Below are positions 36,247 to 44,166 of a stretch of DNA of 64,000 nucleotides, in pieces. Within the stretch, counting starts at the first letter, position 1. Every line of letters begins with the position of its first letter. This stretch comes from Curtobacterium flaccumfaciens (GTDB lineage: Bacteria > Actinomycetota > Actinomycetes > Actinomycetales > Microbacteriaceae): NCBI RefSeq assembly GCF_013359815.1, contig NZ_JABMCF010000041.1, forward strand, positions 124,001-188,000, written 5' to 3'. The notes beneath the pieces are model-generated. The model saw nothing but the letters and a program-made list of their open reading frames with translations. It did not search any database and was not told the DNA's origin. The position numbers and the translations under genes were made by a program.

Positions 36247-36462
36247 GCGCTCATCCTGGCGCACGCACGGCGAGATCAGTCGTTGCAGCGGGACGAATGA
36301 CTGGCTATTCGTGGTGCAAGCATTGCCTGAGATCGACAGGTTGCAGCAGGCCACCGGTGATCGCAGGCGGGGACCGTAGAGACGAAACGTTCCAGAAACC
36401 CTGGATCCGGGGATCTTGCCCATCGGTCATCATTTGTTGAGGAGTTCCACGTGAATGAGAAC

Positions 36463-36933
36463 CTACTCTTTAGCCCTCTCAGCTGCCGAATCGCGTCCCC
36501 CCATCGGGATGCGGAATGGCAAGAGGACGAACACGAAAACAGTGACTCCGGCGAACAACCATGACATGAGGATGTTGCTGATCTCAGGATCAACTGTCTC
36601 CTGCGCCGCAAGCGCGACGAACCCCAAAGTGCCGACTGCGAAAAGCTTGCCTACATAGTCCATGTTTCTTCGGTTGTCCCGGTTGTGCGCTAGCGCGAGG
36701 AACAGAGTGCTCAGGATTGCCAAGAGTGCCGCCACGAATGCCTGAATGCTGAACAACTGATCCGAGCGCACCTGATTATCGGCGTGCGGGTACTGCGCGT
36801 CGAACCAGCGAATCGAGACCGCTGCAGTGAGCCACGACAACGCAAGACCGGCGGCTAGTGCAAGACCGACCGCCCACAGGCTTCCTCGCCAAGATGCGAC
36901 CTCTTCACCCGCGCGTTCTTGAGCTTCATTCAT
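36463..36933 (-). CDS. Four-helix membrane protein of unknown function
   Basis: A 156-aa protein with four predicted membrane helices: SLWAVGLALAAGLALSWLTAAVS, LFSIQAFVAALLAILSTLFLALA, KLFAVGTLGFVALAA and ILMSWLFAGVTVFVFVLLPF. It has lower GC than the chromosome and less biased codon use, consistent with accessory DNA at the edge of the decayed element. No family recognised. ATG 36931-36933. Confidence 0.65.
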   Translation of the reverse strand: MNEAQERAGEEVASWRGSLWAVGLALAAGLALSWLTAAVSIRWFDAQYPHADNQVRSDQLFSIQAFVAALLAILSTLFLALAHNRDNRRNMDYVGKLFAVGTLGFVALAAQETVDPEISNILMSWLFAGVTVFVFVLLPFRIPMGGRDSAAERAKE

Positions 36934-37260
36934 GCGCCACAAAGTAGCAGATTCAACCGAAGCATTCACACTCCCGATTGGAAGTGGGGATTTCTGACCC
37001 TCGCCTAACCGGCAACCGTGGGGCTGGACACGTTCACTCATCAGCGGCTCAATACCGAAGACCGCAGGCGGGCAGCAACTTCGCGCCAGAGACGACGGAT
37101 GTCCGACGCGGATACGGCAAAAGGGCACGCTAAGCTGCTACATCCGTTCGAACTGGCCTGCTCGAGCGGTACACGCGCGAGTGACGGCGGCGGTGACGGA
37201 CGGTCGCCGTCAGCAGCGTCGGATAGCCCGCGGTGTCGGAGGTGCCCCTCTCGTCACCGG

Positions 37261-37522
37261 GTGGCCAGGCGACGTCGTGACAGGTGGCCGCTCGGCCCGG
37301 CGCTGAGTTTGCCCGAGGCGGCCTACGGCAGCCCCGTCTGCGCCCTCGCAGAGCCGGACCCGGTCTTCGCCTGGGTGACCTTCCCTGACCGCTCTCTCGA
37401 GGTCGAGGCGCGCGTCATCGCGTACACGGAGCGGGCCGTGCTCGTCCGAGTGGGGGTTCTCGCAGGCGGCTGAGTGCGCGTGGGTGTGGCGGGACGCGGT
37501 TCGGCCGCGAGCACCACGGTGA
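37261..37522 (+). pseudogene. Frameshifted paralogue of the small element gene at 41941
   Basis: Starting at GTG 37261 the frame reads RRRRDRWPLGPALSLPEAAYG...PDPVFAWVTFPDRSLEVEARVIAYTERAVLV, closely matching the 84-aa protein at 41941-42195 (RRRRDRWALGPAYTLPE...PDPVLAWLQFPDRILEVEARAIAHTERAVLV). After LV an extra C (about 37448) shifts the frame. The other frame then continues EWGFSQAAECAWVWRDAVR, exactly parallel to the intact copy. So this is a once-functional copy with a single-base insertion. Confidence 0.85.
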
Positions 37523-37558
37523 ACGCGAGGAACGCTGAGGGGCACCTGACGAGCGACG

Positions 37559-37834
37559 TCAGAAGTTCTTACGCAGCCAGGCCTCGGCCGAATCACTGAA
37601 GCTACCCCGCCAAGCGCGGGCTCGGCCCGAGACGTCAATGACGAGGACTCTGTCGTTGCTGTCGACGCGCTTCCTCACCTCGTCGCCAAGCTCCTTCGCG
37701 CTGAGTGTGGTCTTCAAGAGCCAGAAGCTGTCGAGGTTGTGCCAGTACGTGCCGAAGGTGTCCAGGTACGTCGTCAGCGACGTGTAGTCCTGGCCCGGGG
37801 CCTTCAGGTCGTAGGCGAGCATCAGAGTTGGCAT
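37559..37834 (-). CDS. Small Cas2-like-fold protein (SinR/VapD-like family)
   Basis: A 91-aa protein: MPTLMLAYDLKAPGQDYTSLTTYLDTFGTYWHNLDSFWLLKTTLSAKELGDEVRKRVDSNDRVLVIDVSGRARAW... It matches by eye the stand-alone ferredoxin-like proteins sometimes labelled SinR family and structurally akin to Cas2. No CRISPR array or other cas gene is present, so adaptation is not implied; a toxin-like or RNA-binding role is possible. ATG 37832-37834. Confidence 0.65.
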   Translation of the reverse strand: MPTLMLAYDLKAPGQDYTSLTTYLDTFGTYWHNLDSFWLLKTTLSAKELGDEVRKRVDSNDRVLVIDVSGRARAWRGSFSDSAEAWLRKNF

Positions 37835-37949
37835 GCGCGGAACCGTACGGCGGGTGACCCGCTCTGTTCCCGCCCCAGTTTGAGGGCTTCTCAAGCGGCG
37901 ATGCCGGCCCTATGCTCAGGCAGTCCACCGCATCGACGAGGGGAACCCG

Positions 37950-38678
37950 ATGGCCGACTGGGATGACGATCTGACTCGCATGCAGGGGCTGATGCTCATT
38001 CAGGAGACGTCCGGGGCGCAAAATCTCCTCGCGTACGGGACCAGAGCGCTGCGTCAGGCAGCGTTCCTCGAGACAACACGCGATCCCGTCATGACGATGC
38101 TCTCGATCGGCGTGGAGAAGGCGTTGAAGACTGCACTCGGCTTGGCCCACGTCGCCGAACACCGTGTCTGGCCCCCGAAGAGCACCTTCAAGAATCGTTG
38201 GCGTCACAACCTGGTCCTGATGAACGACGACCTGATGGCGACGCTGAACGAGCGTCTGCCTTTCGCTACTCATCGCGGGGTCGTCGAGCCGCTGCTCGAA
38301 AAGGTGCGCGCAAACGCAGCGTGGGGCCCAATCGTGGCCGCCCTCTCTCGCTACGGCCAGTCAGGCAGGTTCTACTACCTCGACGCACTCGCCGAGGACC
38401 CACAGTCGGACGATGAGCCGAGCGCCTACTGGAACGAGGCGGAAATCGCGCTCTTGAATTCGCGGCCAGATTTCCAGTCTCAGCTCTACGCCGCGGCGAA
38501 CGATCAGGCTGAATGGGAGCGCCGTTCGGCGGAGCTCACTGGGTACATGGCCGAGGCGATCGAGGATTGGTGGGATCTCATCGCGACGGCGGGCAAGCAT
38601 GCGATGCTCAGCGAACGAGGGAAGACGTGGGGCTTTGAGATCGATCGGAAGTCGGTCGGGAGGCAGATCCGCTCCTAG
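37950..38678 (+). CDS. Hypothetical helical protein, possibly HEPN-like
   Basis: A 242-aa, almost all-helical protein. The segment PVMTMLSIGVEKALKTALGL followed by RWRHNLVLMNDDLMATLNERL recalls the core helices of HEPN-like proteins, but the canonical R-x4-6-H motif is not clear. The C-terminal half is acidic. It overlaps the converging membrane-protein gene at 38675 by 4 bp. Base composition is lower in GC than the core genome. Confidence 0.6.
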   Translation: MADWDDDLTRMQGLMLIQETSGAQNLLAYGTRALRQAAFLETTRDPVMTMLSIGVEKALKTALGLAHVAEHRVWPPKSTFKNRWRHNLVLMNDDLMATLNERLPFATHRGVVEPLLEKVRANAAWGPIVAALSRYGQSGRFYYLDALAEDPQSDDEPSAYWNEAEIALLNSRPDFQSQLYAAANDQAEWERRSAELTGYMAEAIEDWWDLIATAGKHAMLSERGKTWGFEIDRKSVGRQIRS

Positions 38679-38995
38679 CCGAGCGTCAGGAAATTGCCGA
38701 CGGTGCCGGCGGTGATGCCGATGATGAGGAGCCCAACGGCCACCCCCTGACGTTCCATCGCCTCGAGCAGGAATACCTCCGGCGAGTCGGAGGACTGGCG
38801 TGGTGGCCACACGTGGCTGTCGCTGGGGCCGCCGCCGTCGATGGTGTGTGGGACAGGCGTGTCGAGCTTCTTCTTGGCTCCTTGAATGCCGCGGACGATG
38901 AGGACCACGCCCCCGAGCTCTGCGGCGGCCGATGCGATGAAGAGAATTCCAGCGGCGATCTGCATAGGCGACAGGATGTCGGTACCGACCGACAC
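38675..38995 (-). CDS. Small two-helix membrane protein
   Basis: A 106-aa protein with two hydrophobic helices (QIAAGILFIASAAAELGGVVLIVRG and GVAVGLLIIGITAGTVGNFLTLG) joined by a Pro/Asp-rich loop. No family recognised; probably accessory cargo of the decayed element. Confidence 0.55.
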   Translation of the reverse strand: MSVGTDILSPMQIAAGILFIASAAAELGGVVLIVRGIQGAKKKLDTPVPHTIDGGGPSDSHVWPPRQSSDSPEVFLLEAMERQGVAVGLLIIGITAGTVGNFLTLG

Positions 38996-39041
38996 GACCC
39001 CCTCGAGCTCCCGAAGGTGCTCTAGGGGGTCGTGCGTTCGC

Positions 39042-39366
39042 CTAATTTGAGCTGACCTGCACGATGCTTGCCCTGCTGGCCGTGTCGGTGATTCGTAGGC
39101 CGACTCGCGTCGCGGTCTGCTGGTGGGACCTCGTGAAAGTACAGACTGACGCGCTGCCCTGGTAGATGCGGGGCGTCGCCCCCTGCGTGTCGATCCGGAA
39201 CGAGGGGCTCTCGGTAGTCGTCGCCGGGTAGGTGCCGACGACAGAGTAAGCGCCAGACGTCTTCTGGTAGACGGTGACGGTGCTCGAGTTGCGAGAGACG
39301 TTCAGCACGAAGCTGTCTTCGCCGTTCTCAGATGCCCGCCAGACCGGACCCGAGCCGTTGCCGCTA
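39042..39366 (-). pseudogene. C-terminal fragment of a phage tail-type protein
   Basis: The frame reads ALSGNGSGPVWRASENGEDSFVLNVSRNSSTVTVYQKTSGAYSVVGTYPATTTESPSFRIDTQGATPRIYQG... to a stop at 39042. It is a Ser/Thr-rich beta-strand protein like the C-terminal domains of minor tail or fibre proteins. The N-terminus is missing: upstream, the same frame runs antisense through the integrase fragment, so the apparent longer ORF to 39602 is a chimera made by a deletion. Confidence 0.6.
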
Positions 39367-39368
39367 AG

Positions 39369-39707
39369 CGCGGCGACGAGCGGTGGCTGTTCGTCGGGTC
39401 GGGTGGCCAGCCACCCCACGGAAACACGACCTACTACCACTGGACGAAGACGATCGAGGCAGCGGGCGTCGAGCCGTTCAAGCTGCACGATTGTCGGCAC
39501 TTCTTCGCATCGGGCCTGATCGCCGCTGGGTGCGACGTCGTCACGGTGCAGCGGGCCCTCGGTCATCGGTCCGCGTCGGTGACGCTGAACACCTACAGCC
39601 ACCTGTGGCCGAATGCGGACGACCGGACCCGGTCCGCAACCGCGGGGCTCATGCGGCAGGTCGCGGGCGATTCTGCGGACTCAATGCGGACTGCGACGGC
39701 CGAATAG
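39369..39707 (+). pseudogene. C-terminal fragment of a tyrosine integrase (decayed element)
   Basis: The frame reads RGDERWLFVGSGGQPPHGNTTYYHWTKTIEAAGVEPFKLHDCRHFFASGLIAAGCDVVTVQRALGHRSASVTLNTYSHLWP... and ends TATAE. It is near-identical to residues 261 onward of the intact integrase at 55335. It keeps the H-x-x-R, LGH and Tyr of the catalytic core but lacks the N-terminal two-thirds including the first catalytic Arg. It ends 29 bp before the att core, just as the intact integrase ends 23 bp before its core. Confidence 0.92.
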
Positions 39708-39736
39708 CCCCGGATAGGCATCGTTCAGGGCTTGCT

Positions 39737-39753
39737 AGTTGTTGAAGCGGAAC
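39737..39753. repeat. attL core, left end of the intact element
   Basis: The 17-bp core AGTTGTTGAAGCGGAAC is identical to 56483-56499, which is the 3' end of ychF (the reverse complement encodes FRFNN-stop). It separates the decayed element (integrase fragment on its left) from the intact one. Confidence 0.88.
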
Positions 39754-39908
39754 GAGTGCCCCTGTTCACGTGAGTCCAAGCTAGTGCAGAGATCCCCAGA
39801 ACGACGGGGCTTTGGGACTCGCCAGCTTCACGTGAGAGCACGCCATTTCAGGGGCGATTGCGGCACCAGTGCGACACGACGCCGGGCTGGTGCCGCACTT
39901 CCTGCGGA

Positions 39909-40163
39909 CTAGGACCGCATCTGCCTAAGCTGCGACGGCCCGTCTCCGTCCCTCTTGCGCCGACGCCCAAGTGACTGCGGCGACTGCTTCCACGGATCCC
40001 GTGGCTGCTGAGTCCAGGCTTTGACCTCGGAGGGCCAGAAGCGGTGCTGGTTGCCGTTGCGGAAGGACGGGAACATGGGGTCCTTCCCCAGTTCCCGTGC
40101 CTTCCACTCGGAGATCCGCAGCCATGCTGCGAGCTCGGCGACCGTCAACGCTTGCTCGTCCAT
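39909..40163 (-). CDS. Excisionase-like helix-turn-helix protein
   Basis: An 84-aa protein whose first 55 residues form a MerR/Xis-type winged helix (LTVAELAAWLRISEWKARELGKDPMFPSFRNGNQHRFWPSEVKAWTQQ). A basic tail (GRRRKRDGDG) follows. Such proteins direct integrase toward excision. It is the leftmost gene of the element, near attL. ATG 40161-40163. Confidence 0.75.
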   Translation of the reverse strand: MDEQALTVAELAAWLRISEWKARELGKDPMFPSFRNGNQHRFWPSEVKAWTQQPRDPWKQSPQSLGRRRKRDGDGPSQLRQMRS

Positions 40164-40322
40164 GCCGCGCAACCTACGTGACCGCTCGATCGCCGCTGCA
40201 CACGTCAAGGGGGTCGGGGGTGTCTTTGACGTCGGGGAGGCTGCTTGTTATCCATCAGATCTGCGGCTGATACGTCAAATTTGACTATGGCGCTATGACT
40301 CGGTGCGGAGGACCATGGACAG

Positions 40323-40544
40323 ATGCACGAGCTCGAGCCATCCTGCACCGATCGACTCGCCTACTCGATCCCCAACTTCGCCAAGGCCGTAGACCTGTCA
40401 GTGGACACCATCCGCAAAGCCATGGACAACGGGGAGCTCTTGCCTTCCTATCCAACACGCGCTGGCAGGAAGCCGATCATCACGCAGGAGGAAGGGTTGC
40501 GCTGGCTGCGGTCACTGCCGCAGGAGTCGCCCAGGTACGGCTGA
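40323..40544 (+). CDS. Small helix-turn-helix DNA-binding protein
   Basis: A 73-aa protein with an HTH (YSIPNFAKAVDLSVDTIRKAMDNGELLPSYPTRAGRKPIITQEEGLRWLRSLP), the usual layout of small excisionase/regulator proteins where a wing Lys/Arg-x-Pro follows the recognition helix. It is transcribed away from the other HTH gene at 40163, so the two share a 159-bp control region. Confidence 0.75.
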   Translation: MHELEPSCTDRLAYSIPNFAKAVDLSVDTIRKAMDNGELLPSYPTRAGRKPIITQEEGLRWLRSLPQESPRYG

Positions 40545-40721
40545 TCACCAGTCGCCCGGTCGATGGCCCGAGCAGCAGGCACACGGATGCACCCACCCCG
40601 TTGCCCGTCCAAAGCAAGCCTGGGCCGCTGAAGGAGGACCTGGTCTAGGAGGATGGCGCAAGCGGTGGTAGCGTAAGAGACAGCACTGCACCAGCGCTCT
40701 GTCGCTGCTAGGCGCTAGCCC

Positions 40722-40750
40722 GCCCCCTCTCGCCCAACGGCGGAGGGGGC
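40722..40750. terminator. Hairpin between convergent element genes
   Basis: An 8-bp GC stem (GCCCCCTC against GAGGGGGC) with a 13-nt loop, followed on the plus strand by TTACTTTTGT. It lies in the 206-bp gap after the HTH gene and abuts the DUF3800 stop. Confidence 0.55.
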
Positions 40751-41521
40751 TTACTTTTGTGTTACGACAGCGACGGGCAGGGTCGGGTCAATACTCCGGG
40801 CATAGCTATTGACGATGGCCAGTCGAGACGCGCCAGCGTGATTCCACATTGACGGTGGACAGATCCGCTTAGCTCTTGCGCCCCCTGGAATCATTGCCTT
40901 GGCAGCGGAGTATGCGACAAGGTCGGCGAGTTGAACCATGTACGATTCGTCAGAGACCCTCGAGACTGGATCGTCGACGAGATTCTGAAAGTTCATGCGA
41001 ATTGCAGTCCCCGAAGGAGTGCCCGCATAGAGGAAGCGGCGAGCGCGACGCGCGTACTTACGAATAGTTGCCTCTTCACCCTCGTCGTGAATGATCAGGA
41101 CCGGGTCGTTGGGGAAGGTCTTCTGTAGTCTCTGGAATAGGTTTCGCCAAACGGTTTCGCGCACGAGTCCGAGCTGGCCTCTTGCCGCAAAGGCACGCTT
41201 GTCTACCCAGGAACTGAAACACTGCATGCTTGCCGAGTTAAGAAGCTGCAGGTGCTTTCGGTAGATGTATTGCCTTTGGCTTGGCGACAGGCCGCGGCCC
41301 TTGAACCAGCCCTCGTTTCGGAGCAAATTGGACGCTTTGACTTCGGCTCGCATCGGCAGCCCAATAGTGCCTTTTGATAGCGCACGTCGGAGCGTAATCA
41401 TCTGATCGAACGCGGCTGTCCACGCCGTATCGCTGACCAACACGGCTCCCAGTGCATACTCGCGAGAGCCGCCGTGGGACGGGTCGCCCGTGGGATCACC
41501 GGTTTCATCGATATAGACCAT
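40751..41521 (-). CDS. DUF3800 domain-containing protein
   Basis: A protein of about 256 aa beginning VYIDETGDPTGD, the DUF3800 signature (an RNase H-like fold whose N-terminal Asp-Glu is conserved). It continues with the conserved LILIIHDEG-like block (VLIIHDEGEEATIRKYARRA) and the C-terminal MVQLADLVAYSAAKA, where Asp is also conserved. DUF3800 proteins occur in mobile elements and beside defence genes; their activity is unproven. ATG 41519-41521 or 41525-41527. Confidence 0.85.
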   Translation of the reverse strand: MVYIDETGDPTGDPSHGGSREYALGAVLVSDTAWTAAFDQMITLRRALSKGTIGLPMRAEVKASNLLRNEGWFKGRGLSPSQRQYIYRKHLQLLNSASMQCFSSWVDKRAFAARGQLGLVRETVWRNLFQRLQKTFPNDPVLIIHDEGEEATIRKYARRARRFLYAGTPSGTAIRMNFQNLVDDPVSRVSDESYMVQLADLVAYSAAKAMIPGGARAKRICPPSMWNHAGASRLAIVNSYARSIDPTLPVAVVTQK

Positions 41522-41638
41522 GAGCATCCCTCCATCCTCTCTGCGCGTCCACGCCGCGATGGCCCCCAGTTATGGGGTCAGGTCAGAGCCCCTGGGCCAC
41601 CAGCTGCAGCTGACGGCTATCGAGATGTCGTTGGTCTC

Positions 41639-41941
41639 ATGGACTATGCCGCCATGCCCGAGCACAAGTGGGCTCCCCCGGAGCATCCCGATGTCACCCT
41701 GCATCAACCCGTCACACTTGATGCAGAGGACGCTGGCCAGCTTCGGTCGTTGGATCCGGTCGCGCCTGTCTGGGCTGACATCGAGTTCGTGGGCGTAGGT
41801 CTTCTGCGCCTCAAGTGTTTTGCCGCCGCAGAGTCAGACAACGCGGTGCTGGTTCAGACGGCCTGGCAGGGGCGACTGCAGCAGGCGCTCGTGTCACGGG
41901 GCAAGGTGACGCGGCGTGCGCTCGACCCTAGGACGCGCTGA
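41639..41941 (+). CDS. Hypothetical protein, 100 aa
   Basis: The protein starts MDYAAMPEHKWAPPEHPDVTLHQPVTLDAEDAGQLRSLDPVAPVWADIEFVGVGLLRLKC... and ends DPRTR. Its stop overlaps the start of the next gene (TGATG), so the two are translationally coupled. No family recognised. Confidence 0.65.
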   Translation: MDYAAMPEHKWAPPEHPDVTLHQPVTLDAEDAGQLRSLDPVAPVWADIEFVGVGLLRLKCFAAAESDNAVLVQTAWQGRLQQALVSRGKVTRRALDPRTR

Positions 41942-42195
41942 TGGGGCGTCGACGACGCGACAGGTGGGCGCTGGGTCCGGCGTACACACTTCCCGAGGTC
42001 GCGCGCGGAGGCCCTGACTACGACGTCTCACCGCCCGACCCTGTGCTCGCGTGGTTGCAGTTTCCGGATCGCATCCTCGAGGTTGAAGCGCGTGCCATCG
42101 CGCACACCGAGCGGGCAGTGCTCGTCGAATGGGGATTTGGTCAAGCCGCAGATTGCGCGTGGGTATGGCGCGACGCGGTCAGATCCCCCGAATAG
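41941..42195 (+). CDS. Small basic protein, intact paralogue of the 37261 pseudogene
   Basis: An 84-aa protein (MGRRRRDRWALGPAYTLPEVARGG..., ending CAWVWRDAVRSPE). Its strongly basic N-terminus and Trp-rich ends suggest a nucleic-acid- or protein-binding adaptor. Conservation between two related elements indicates it is a real element gene. Function unknown. Confidence 0.75.
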   Translation: MGRRRRDRWALGPAYTLPEVARGGPDYDVSPPDPVLAWLQFPDRILEVEARAIAHTERAVLVEWGFGQAADCAWVWRDAVRSPE

Positions 42196-42230
42196 GCGTG
42201 GGCGGCTGGCCTCATCTCGGCCATAGAGTG

Positions 42231-42848
42231 ATGCTCACTATGAAGACCATCACCCGAGCGGCTGTTGCAGCCGCCGTCCTCGCAGGTGCGATCGCTCTCG
42301 CTGGATGTTCATCCGAGTCCGGACCCGTTGCGGGCACACCAGCCCCGACGAAGACCACGGCAAGCACGCCCACGCCGACTCCTACTCCAAAGGCGAAGGT
42401 CGGCACTCGCGCGAATCCGTTCCCGGCGGGCGCTCCGGGCAAGCACTCGGAAGACTCCGTGTGGACGTTTACGTGGGATGCAACGAACCCTGACGGCTGG
42501 GCTGAGATCCAGAAGGCGAACGAGTACAACGAAGCGCCGGCAGCGGGACAGTCATTCGTGCTCTCGTCGGCCACCGTCGCTGCGGGCGAGGGAATCGGCT
42601 CGGAGGGCGGCGACCCTGTTGCCAGCTTCACCATCAGCTACGTCGGCTCCGACGGCAACACCTACCCGGCCATCGGCGACTGCGGAATCCTCCCTGGCAA
42701 GGCCGTCTACGAAATCGGCCGCATGTACGCGAATGCTTCCCAGAAGGGCTACGTCTGCTCGGCTGTGCCTACCGAGGCCGTGGCAGGCGGAACCTGGAAC
42801 GTGCAGGCGCTAGTCGGATCAGGTACCGCGTTCTTCGCTGGCGCGTAG
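42231..42848 (+). CDS. Putative lipoprotein
   Basis: A 205-aa protein with a lipoprotein signal peptide (lipobox LAGC, Cys26). A Thr/Pro-rich spacer (PAPTKTTASTPTPTPTPK) leads to a beta-rich domain with two cysteines (IGDCGILPG and KGYVCSAVP), likely a disulfide. Similar domains resemble DUF4352-type extracellular immunoglobulin-like folds, though I am not sure. As an element-encoded lipoprotein it could alter the host surface (for example superinfection exclusion); that is inference. Confidence 0.75.
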   Translation: MLTMKTITRAAVAAAVLAGAIALAGCSSESGPVAGTPAPTKTTASTPTPTPTPKAKVGTRANPFPAGAPGKHSEDSVWTFTWDATNPDGWAEIQKANEYNEAPAAGQSFVLSSATVAAGEGIGSEGGDPVASFTISYVGSDGNTYPAIGDCGILPGKAVYEIGRMYANASQKGYVCSAVPTEAVAGGTWNVQALVGSGTAFFAGA

Positions 42849-42863
42849 CTCGGCAAACGACGA

Positions 42864-42898
42864 AACGCCCCGCCCCTCATACCGAGGGGCGGGGCGTT
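42864..42898. terminator. Intrinsic terminator between lipoprotein and SGNH genes
   Basis: A 14-bp perfect stem (AACGCCCCGCCCCT) with a short loop between convergent genes. Confidence 0.85.
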
Positions 42899-42902
42899 CG
42901 GG

Positions 42903-44048
42903 CTACAGGTTCAGGCCAACTCGAGCGATCCGCGCAATTTCTTCGTTGCCGTACTCGTTGAAGTGGACGTACTGACTGTCGGTGGCGTAGTCCCAGCCAC
43001 GCGCCTGGACGTTGCTCCAGGACCCGAGTTCCTTGTTGACGTCGACGAGTGGGACGGGAATGGCGTCGCTGATCGAGTAATCGAACCCAACGACCTGCGA
43101 GATCGGGCGGTTGCTGTTCCCACTTGGGGGCGGCGTCAACAGCGCAGTGTTGATGTTCGCTGCCTGGAACGCTCGGACGCCGAACGCGAGGGCGTTCTGG
43201 AAGTCCGTGAGCCCAGATCCAGCGGGGTTCTCATTGGCCCCGAACTCGATGAGCACGAGTGACGGATTGAGCAGCATGGCGATCTGCCTCGCTCGGTCGT
43301 TGCTCCCCGCGAGTGCCCCGGACGCGTTGTTGCCGCCGACGCCAAGGTTATGGACGACCACACCTGACGGCATCATGAACGAGACCCCGAGCAGGTGGAA
43401 GTAGGCCGACGACGATGTGCCCGAGCCCAGCGTGACGACCGCCGTGTGCACACCTTCGGGCACTGTGACGGTCAGCTTGCGGAGCTCTCCGGTGCCGGTG
43501 TTCGTCACGCTTGTCGGCGTGCCGCCATCCACCGTGAGCGTCCATGTCATGGTGAACCAGTCCATGTAGACGACAGTGATCTCCGTGCTGCGCTTCGTGT
43601 CGGCGAAAGTCGCCGTCGCACCCGCAGTGTCCCCGGTGATGAGGGTGCTTGCTGTGGGCGAGACAACCTTCCACCCGGCGCTGCGGGACACTCGGGGATC
43701 CGTGGTCGCGCTCGTGAGGTTGGAGGTTGCCGCGATGAATCCGCTTCCACCGTCCGCGCATCCCGACGCAACCAGCTGCGCCTGCAGGCGCGCTGGCCAA
43801 GCACCAATCCCCTTCGGCACAGACGAACCCTCGCCCGCGGTGATGCTGGTTCCGATTGCAACTATCTCAGCTCGGCCCGTTCCGATTTTCGCTCGAAGCT
43901 TCGCGCGTGACCAACTCTTCAGGGAGGTCGCGGTCAACTGATTGGTCTTGATCGCGGGAGTAGTGAATTGCGCAGCAAGCGCAGCCATAACGGCGGGTGG
44001 GAACAGTTTGGTGTCGGAGTCAATGGAAGGAAGCAGTGGAGTGCCCAT
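42903..44048 (-). CDS. SGNH/GDSL hydrolase domain tail-type protein
   Basis: A 381-aa protein. Its N-terminal 60 residues (PAVMAALAAQFTTPAIKTNQL) resemble the tail-fibre-type start of actinophage minor tail proteins. An SGNH hydrolase follows, with block I IVAIGTSITAGEG (Ser68), block III FGANENPAGSG and block V YVHFNEYGNEEIA (His). A beta-sandwich insert lies at about 110-215. Such proteins deacetylate or de-esterify cell-surface glycans during adsorption. It sits behind the tape measure gene in the same direction, separated by a terminator. Confidence 0.82.
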   Translation of the reverse strand: MGTPLLPSIDSDTKLFPPAVMAALAAQFTTPAIKTNQLTATSLKSWSRAKLRAKIGTGRAEIVAIGTSITAGEGSSVPKGIGAWPARLQAQLVASGCADGGSGFIAATSNLTSATTDPRVSRSAGWKVVSPTASTLITGDTAGATATFADTKRSTEITVVYMDWFTMTWTLTVDGGTPTSVTNTGTGELRKLTVTVPEGVHTAVVTLGSGTSSSAYFHLLGVSFMMPSGVVVHNLGVGGNNASGALAGSNDRARQIAMLLNPSLVLIEFGANENPAGSGLTDFQNALAFGVRAFQAANINTALLTPPPSGNSNRPISQVVGFDYSISDAIPVPLVDVNKELGSWSNVQARGWDYATDSQYVHFNEYGNEEIARIARVGLNL

Positions 44049-44105
44049 GGTTTTTCTTTCTGTTTCGAAGTACAATTATGTTGTCAAGCAATGAGTGGCC
44101 TGGCA

Positions 44106-44143
44106 AAAAGCACCGCCCCTTCTTTGGAAGGGGCGGTGCTTTT
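44106..44143 (-). terminator. Intrinsic terminator after the tape measure gene
   Basis: A 16-bp perfect stem (AAAAGCACCGCCCCTT) with a 6-nt loop and A/T tracts on both sides lies in the 118-bp gap between the tape measure stop and the SGNH gene start. Confidence 0.9.
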
Positions 44144-44166
44144 GTCAGTGGCGATCAGTGATCGCG

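Larger units (their letters stand above)
37261..39753. mobile_element. Remnant of an earlier element at the ychF site (left limit unknown)
   Basis: Three decayed pieces lie in the same order and orientation as in the intact element to the right: the frameshifted small gene (37261), a minus-strand tail-type fragment (39042) and a plus-strand integrase C-terminus (39369) ending at the att core. An internal deletion joined the tail gene to the integrase. Analogy with the intact element would place its left end around 35-37 kb, but no third att core was found there. Confidence 0.75.

Noticed and set aside
36434..36460. Possible third att core (TTTGTTGAGGAGTTCCACG) marking the left end of the decayed element
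   Set aside because: It resembles the ychF end only with gaps and mismatches; the 13-bp heart of the core is not preserved. The left limit of the older element is therefore left open.
39042..39602. A single intact gene of 186 codons
   Set aside because: Its first third is the antisense of integrase sequence that matches the intact integrase at 55335, so only the part from about 39366 down to 39042 is taken as a genuine gene fragment.
41474..41638. N-terminal extension of the 100-aa gene at 41639
   Set aside because: The stretch overlaps the start of the opposite-strand DUF3800 gene and its own promoter region; translation from ATG 41639 is more plausible.
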